Assembly (NCBI GenBank): GCA_027364495.1
Contig: DAHXPE010000536.1
Span: 1 to 7,521, forward strand
Origin: Candidatus Heimdallarchaeota archaeon
Lineage (GTDB): Archaea > Asgardarchaeota > Heimdallarchaeia > Hodarchaeales > LC-3
DNA length: 7,521 bases
Direction of reading: 5' to 3'
Part shown: positions 4,602-7,521 of the stretch, piece by piece
How the letters are laid out: every line of letters begins with the position of its first letter
Position numbering within the stretch: position 1 is the first letter of the stretch
The notes under the pieces: generated by a model
Told to the model about the DNA's origin: nothing
Database searches by the model: none
Seen by the model: the letters and a program-made list of their open reading frames with translations, nothing else
Program-made: the position numbers and the translations under genes

Positions 4602-7124
4602 TTGAGTTCTTATTCCTCTAATGAAATTGATCTTCAATCCGAGAAATTCACTTTTAACCAGCTTTTTAATTCACCTCTCAAGCGTAATATCATTGGTTTA
4701 TTTTTTCGATTCCATAAAGAATTCGTTCTTAATACCACTTGGAATGTTGAGATATATGATCGCCTTTCCTTTATGAGTGGTAAAAAACAAAAGATAAAGA
4801 AAGCACAAATTGAAAAATTCCTTTCTGCGGAACTTGGTCTTGAATCATTACAATTTCTTATTGAATTTAAGATTCTTCTACCCCCTAATAAGGTTATTTT
4901 ACCTAATGTTTCTTCTATATCTATTAATGACTTTTTAGCTCTTGGCGAGGAATTTAATATTATTACTGGTATCGAATATGCTGACGATTTCTTGAAGACT
5001 CCATCTGGTGGCCTTAAACTTAGTGTTGGGGCTATTCAATATCTTCTTGATTCATTTCTTAATTTTAAAGCTGCACAACCGAAAATCCAATCTGCCATTC
5101 TTGAACTGCAAACACTTCCTTCGCGAAAAAATCCTGGTTCTATGTTTTCTATTCTCGATGTTGCTGAGGAGAAAGCTTCATCGACTGCCAAAAAAAACAT
5201 TATCTATCAGATGAGCGATGCTATTTATTCTTTCCTTGACAAATATCATCCTTTGGATAATAAAATTAACGATCTCAGTGATGGGAGTATTTTTTTAGAT
5301 TTATTAGAAGCCAGCAATAAAATTAGTAAACTTGTTATTGGTAGTACTGTCATCAAATCCACAGCTACTTCTTACCTGAAGATTTTGGATTCTGAACTTG
5401 TACAAAAAAGGAATTTTGCTCTTGTGGATAGAATTATCTTACGTGAACTTTTTATTATTTCATATTCAAATTTTTTTGATGATACAACTCGTCTTGACGA
5501 TTTTAAGAAAACCCTTGATTTATTAGCTAATGATGCTAAATTAGGTCAAACAATGCTTTTAGATGCTGAACGTACTGCTGACCCCCTTCCTGCCGTTTTT
5601 GAATTTGTTGATCCTCATGATAAGCCTGTAGGTGTTGTTGATGACTTTTTAAGCAGTTTTAGTAGGTTAAATATTGCTAACACTATTGCAACTATTTTAT
5701 TATTATCTTTCGATGTTCATCCCGACGCTTTCAGACCTAAACCGGGTGTTAATATTTTCAAAGAACTATTTACTTGGTTATTAAAACCATCTAATAGAAT
5801 TTTATTTGATAACCTTACTGATTTACTTACTGAAGCTGAATATTTAGTCAACTATTATTCAAAAGAAGATATTGAAACCATTTCAAAAGATTATAAAGAA
5901 AAAAAAATTGAACTTCTTGTACCTCATTTTGGGTCTATTACCATGTCCTCTAATAGCCATTTAGCTTGGGAAACTCCTCGTTGGAGGTCTATTTTAGACA
6001 ATCTTCAAAAAGCTGCGAATGAATCAATTAAAGCTATTAATGAATCTGATAATCCCATCGCTGATCCAATTCTTGTTAGTCAAACTAAAGAATATTTAGA
6101 GAAATCCTTTCCCTTTTGGTTAGGTCAAGATGGTATTGATCTTTATCGTCTTATTGAAGGGCTTTCTAGAAAGGTTATTCCTTTTGCTGATTCTCATGCC
6201 GCAGCTAGTGAATCTATTATTAAAGAATTTCTTCCCCTTACTGATTCTTCTGTTGCAGATGAGCTACGATCTAATAATATAGAGTTTTTACGTAAATTGG
6301 TTTTCTGTTTGGAAGAACCTGTTGATACGGAAACCTCTTTATCTGATGATGAATTTAGGATGCTTGAACGTCTTGTCAATTCATTTTCTGATCGTTTGAA
6401 GTTTAGTACTGCTCGTAATGATTTGGCTGTTCGTGAAGATTTAATTTTAGTAGCCTTTCGTAAACAAGGCTTTCAAAGTGGATCTATCCCACGTATTTTT
6501 GCTAAAGTAAGTAAATTTGCAGGCCTTACATCTGAGAAGATTGAATTTTATGATTCTAATCTTGGTAGAAAGCGAAATACAAATGTATACAAATTCAATG
6601 AATCCTTTGAACTAATTTTAGATAAACAAAATCTAGTTGAACGTGGTTATGAAGATACCCAAGAAATTAAGTATCTTAGTTCCGAAATTCCTGTTGAAAT
6701 CCTATATTCCTTTATTCAAGGATGGCGTGCTGTTAATTTAGAACCGGATGTTCTCGGAGAATACCTTATAAATGGTATGTGTAATATTTTGGCTTATACC
6801 ATACTCATGTCTCTCCCAGAAGGTCAATTGACAACTGATAATAGAGTTCAGCAATCATCTGTTCTTTTGTCAGATGCAGTTTGTCATCCGCTTATTATTG
6901 CTCTTTCTCAAGCTATTGCTTTCGTTATTTATGGTGATCTCTGGTATAATGCAATTTGGACAAGCCCAAAGAAAAGTAAATACCATAGATCTGTACGTTA
7001 CGTAATTGTTGGGAATATAATTCGCATTGAGGCTGGTAATATCTTCTTAAACAATAATACTATGACAAATTATATTCGTAGTCTTACCGTTAGAGTTGGT
7101 CAGAGTGCTGGAGGCTCTGATTAA
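4602..7124 (+). CDS. Large uncharacterised protein, 840 aa
   Basis: I do not recognise this protein. The open frame of 840 codons begins at TTG (TTG-AGT) with an SD 10 nt ahead. It reads as mainly alpha-helical, with repeated amphipathic segments (for example 61-95, 145-170, 235-300, 355-370, 400-440) and no Walker, HNH, DEDD, helicase or zinc motifs that I can see. There is no signal peptide. Residues 690-790 are the most hydrophobic part, including LIIALSQAIAFVIYGDLWYNAIW (764-786); this could be one membrane-associated or buried helix, but charged residues flank it closely. The C-terminus (796-833) looks like beta strands, RYVIVGNIIRIEAGNIFL. Cysteines are very few. It follows the zinc-ribbon gene by 48 nt and precedes the next gene by 2 nt, so these genes are probably one operon and may act together. 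A scaffold or an enzyme of unknown fold are both possible. Confidence 0.85.
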   Translation: MSSYSSNEIDLQSEKFTFNQLFNSPLKRNIIGLFFRFHKEFVLNTTWNVEIYDRLSFMSGKKQKIKKAQIEKFLSAELGLESLQFLIEFKILLPPNKVILPNVSSISINDFLALGEEFNIITGIEYADDFLKTPSGGLKLSVGAIQYLLDSFLNFKAAQPKIQSAILELQTLPSRKNPGSMFSILDVAEEKASSTAKKNIIYQMSDAIYSFLDKYHPLDNKINDLSDGSIFLDLLEASNKISKLVIGSTVIKSTATSYLKILDSELVQKRNFALVDRIILRELFIISYSNFFDDTTRLDDFKKTLDLLANDAKLGQTMLLDAERTADPLPAVFEFVDPHDKPVGVVDDFLSSFSRLNIANTIATILLLSFDVHPDAFRPKPGVNIFKELFTWLLKPSNRILFDNLTDLLTEAEYLVNYYSKEDIETISKDYKEKKIELLVPHFGSITMSSNSHLAWETPRWRSILDNLQKAANESIKAINESDNPIADPILVSQTKEYLEKSFPFWLGQDGIDLYRLIEGLSRKVIPFADSHAAASESIIKEFLPLTDSSVADELRSNNIEFLRKLVFCLEEPVDTETSLSDDEFRMLERLVNSFSDRLKFSTARNDLAVREDLILVAFRKQGFQSGSIPRIFAKVSKFAGLTSEKIEFYDSNLGRKRNTNVYKFNESFELILDKQNLVERGYEDTQEIKYLSSEIPVEILYSFIQGWRAVNLEPDVLGEYLINGMCNILAYTILMSLPEGQLTTDNRVQQSSVLLSDAVCHPLIIALSQAIAFVIYGDLWYNAIWTSPKKSKYHRSVRYVIVGNIIRIEAGNIFLNNNTMTNYIRSLTVRVGQSAGGSD
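7110..7114 (+). promoter_or_regulatory. Shine-Dalgarno sequence GGAGG inside the end of the 840-aa gene
   Basis: GGAGG spans the Gly-Gly codons just before the 840-aa stop, 12 nt before the TTG at 7127. The spacing is slightly long. It implies that ribosomes finishing the upstream gene help start the next one. Confidence 0.5.
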
Positions 7125-7126
7125 AT

Positions 7127-7521
7127 TTGAGTTGGAAAACAGAACCTGAATTTAAAAAGAGACAGAGTGCATCTCAGCTTGCTTCATTGCGTGAAGAAAG
7201 TTTACGACAATTACGAACAAATGTGGCTCAAATCTTAGATGCCTTTGGTGAAATTGAACCGAAGATTTCTTATAAAGTTATCAATCGCGATTTTCTTTCA
7301 ACATTTGATGAATGGTTTTGGGAGAGAAATCAAAAAGCAAAATCGGCGGATTCGGAAAAAACAATAGCTTATATTAACCGTCTACGGAGGTATTTAAGAA
7401 TTGCAATGCAATTTAAAACTCCTTCAGATCAAATTCATCGCGATTTTACTGAATTACAAAATTTTTATACTTATTTTCTTAAATTAATTCAAGATCCTGA
7501 CTTGGAACTTGATGATGAATT
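7127..7521 (+). CDS. Uncharacterised protein, N-terminal 131 residues (runs off the window)
   Basis: The open frame starts at TTG (TTG-AGT, like the gene before it) only 2 nt after the 840-aa stop, and continues to the window edge with no stop. The visible part is highly charged and helical. Residues 11-40 (RQSASQLASLREESLRQLRTN and following) look like a coiled coil or basic helix. Residues 56-66 contain FLSTFDEWFWE. Residues 74-95 (ADSEKTIAYINRLRRYLRIA and following) and 102-122 are further helices. The block 59-122 faintly recalls the SAM-like core-binding domain of tyrosine recombinases, but no catalytic part lies in the window and I would not name it on that. Overlapping translational signals tie it to the 840-aa gene. 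The start codon is a moderate-confidence choice; the next candidates lie deeper in the protein. Confidence 0.72.
   Translation, partial: MSWKTEPEFKKRQSASQLASLREESLRQLRTNVAQILDAFGEIEPKISYKVINRDFLSTFDEWFWERNQKAKSADSEKTIAYINRLRRYLRIAMQFKTPSDQIHRDFTELQNFYTYFLKLIQDPDLELDDE

Noticed and set aside
4347..4637. Ile/Phe-rich minus-strand frame opposite the acidic tail
   Set aside because: It is the antisense of the GAT/GAA-rich acidic tail and the gap after it, which read as Ile and Phe on the other strand. No independent evidence supports it.
7127..7521. Calling the third cluster gene a tyrosine recombinase
   Set aside because: Residues around 59-122 faintly resemble a core-binding domain, but the catalytic Arg/His/Tyr region is outside the window and short helical segments match by chance.

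Overview
The window comes from a low-GC archaeon. The best evidence is a tRNA-Lys(UUU) gene on the minus strand, interrupted between positions 37 and 38 by a 22-nt intron that folds into a textbook bulge-helix-bulge, the substrate of the archaeal tRNA splicing endonuclease. Supporting signs are the absence of an encoded CCA end, T-run terminators, TATA-like boxes, and a cyclic 2,3-diphosphoglycerate synthase family gene. The AT-rich, loosely packed layout and a protein with a long acidic tail would suit an Asgard-type archaeon. That is an inference, and nothing here fixes the phylum.

Layout, left to right. An ORFan acidic 120-aa protein lies on the plus strand (179-541). Facing it on the minus strand is a GrpB/UPF0157-family gene (594-1153) that starts at TTG and is broken by one missing base near 1008, so it does not appear as a single open frame. 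Next on the minus strand is the cyclic 2,3-diphosphoglycerate synthase homologue (1262-2584). A roughly 630-nt purine-rich non-coding stretch follows, holding a conspicuous hairpin and a 12-bp palindrome, and then the intron-containing tRNA-Lys (3221-3316, minus).

A second, pyrimidine-rich non-coding stretch (3317-3749) leads into a plus-strand cluster of at least three genes running off the right edge. They are a 267-aa protein with an N-terminal four-Cys zinc ribbon, probable winged-helix segments and a very acidic tail (3750-4553); an 840-aa protein I cannot assign (4602-7124); and the start of a third unassigned protein (7127 onward). The second and third genes start at TTG preceded by a Shine-Dalgarno sequence. 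The third begins 2 nt after the second ends, with its GGAGG inside the end of the second, so these two are probably translationally coupled.

The part most worth attention is this plus-strand cluster. A zinc-ribbon, presumably nucleic-acid-binding protein is genetically tied to a large uncharacterised helical protein and a third unknown. No CRISPR array, insertion sequence or recognisable defence module is visible. The plus-strand gene functions are therefore described by their visible features, not named.
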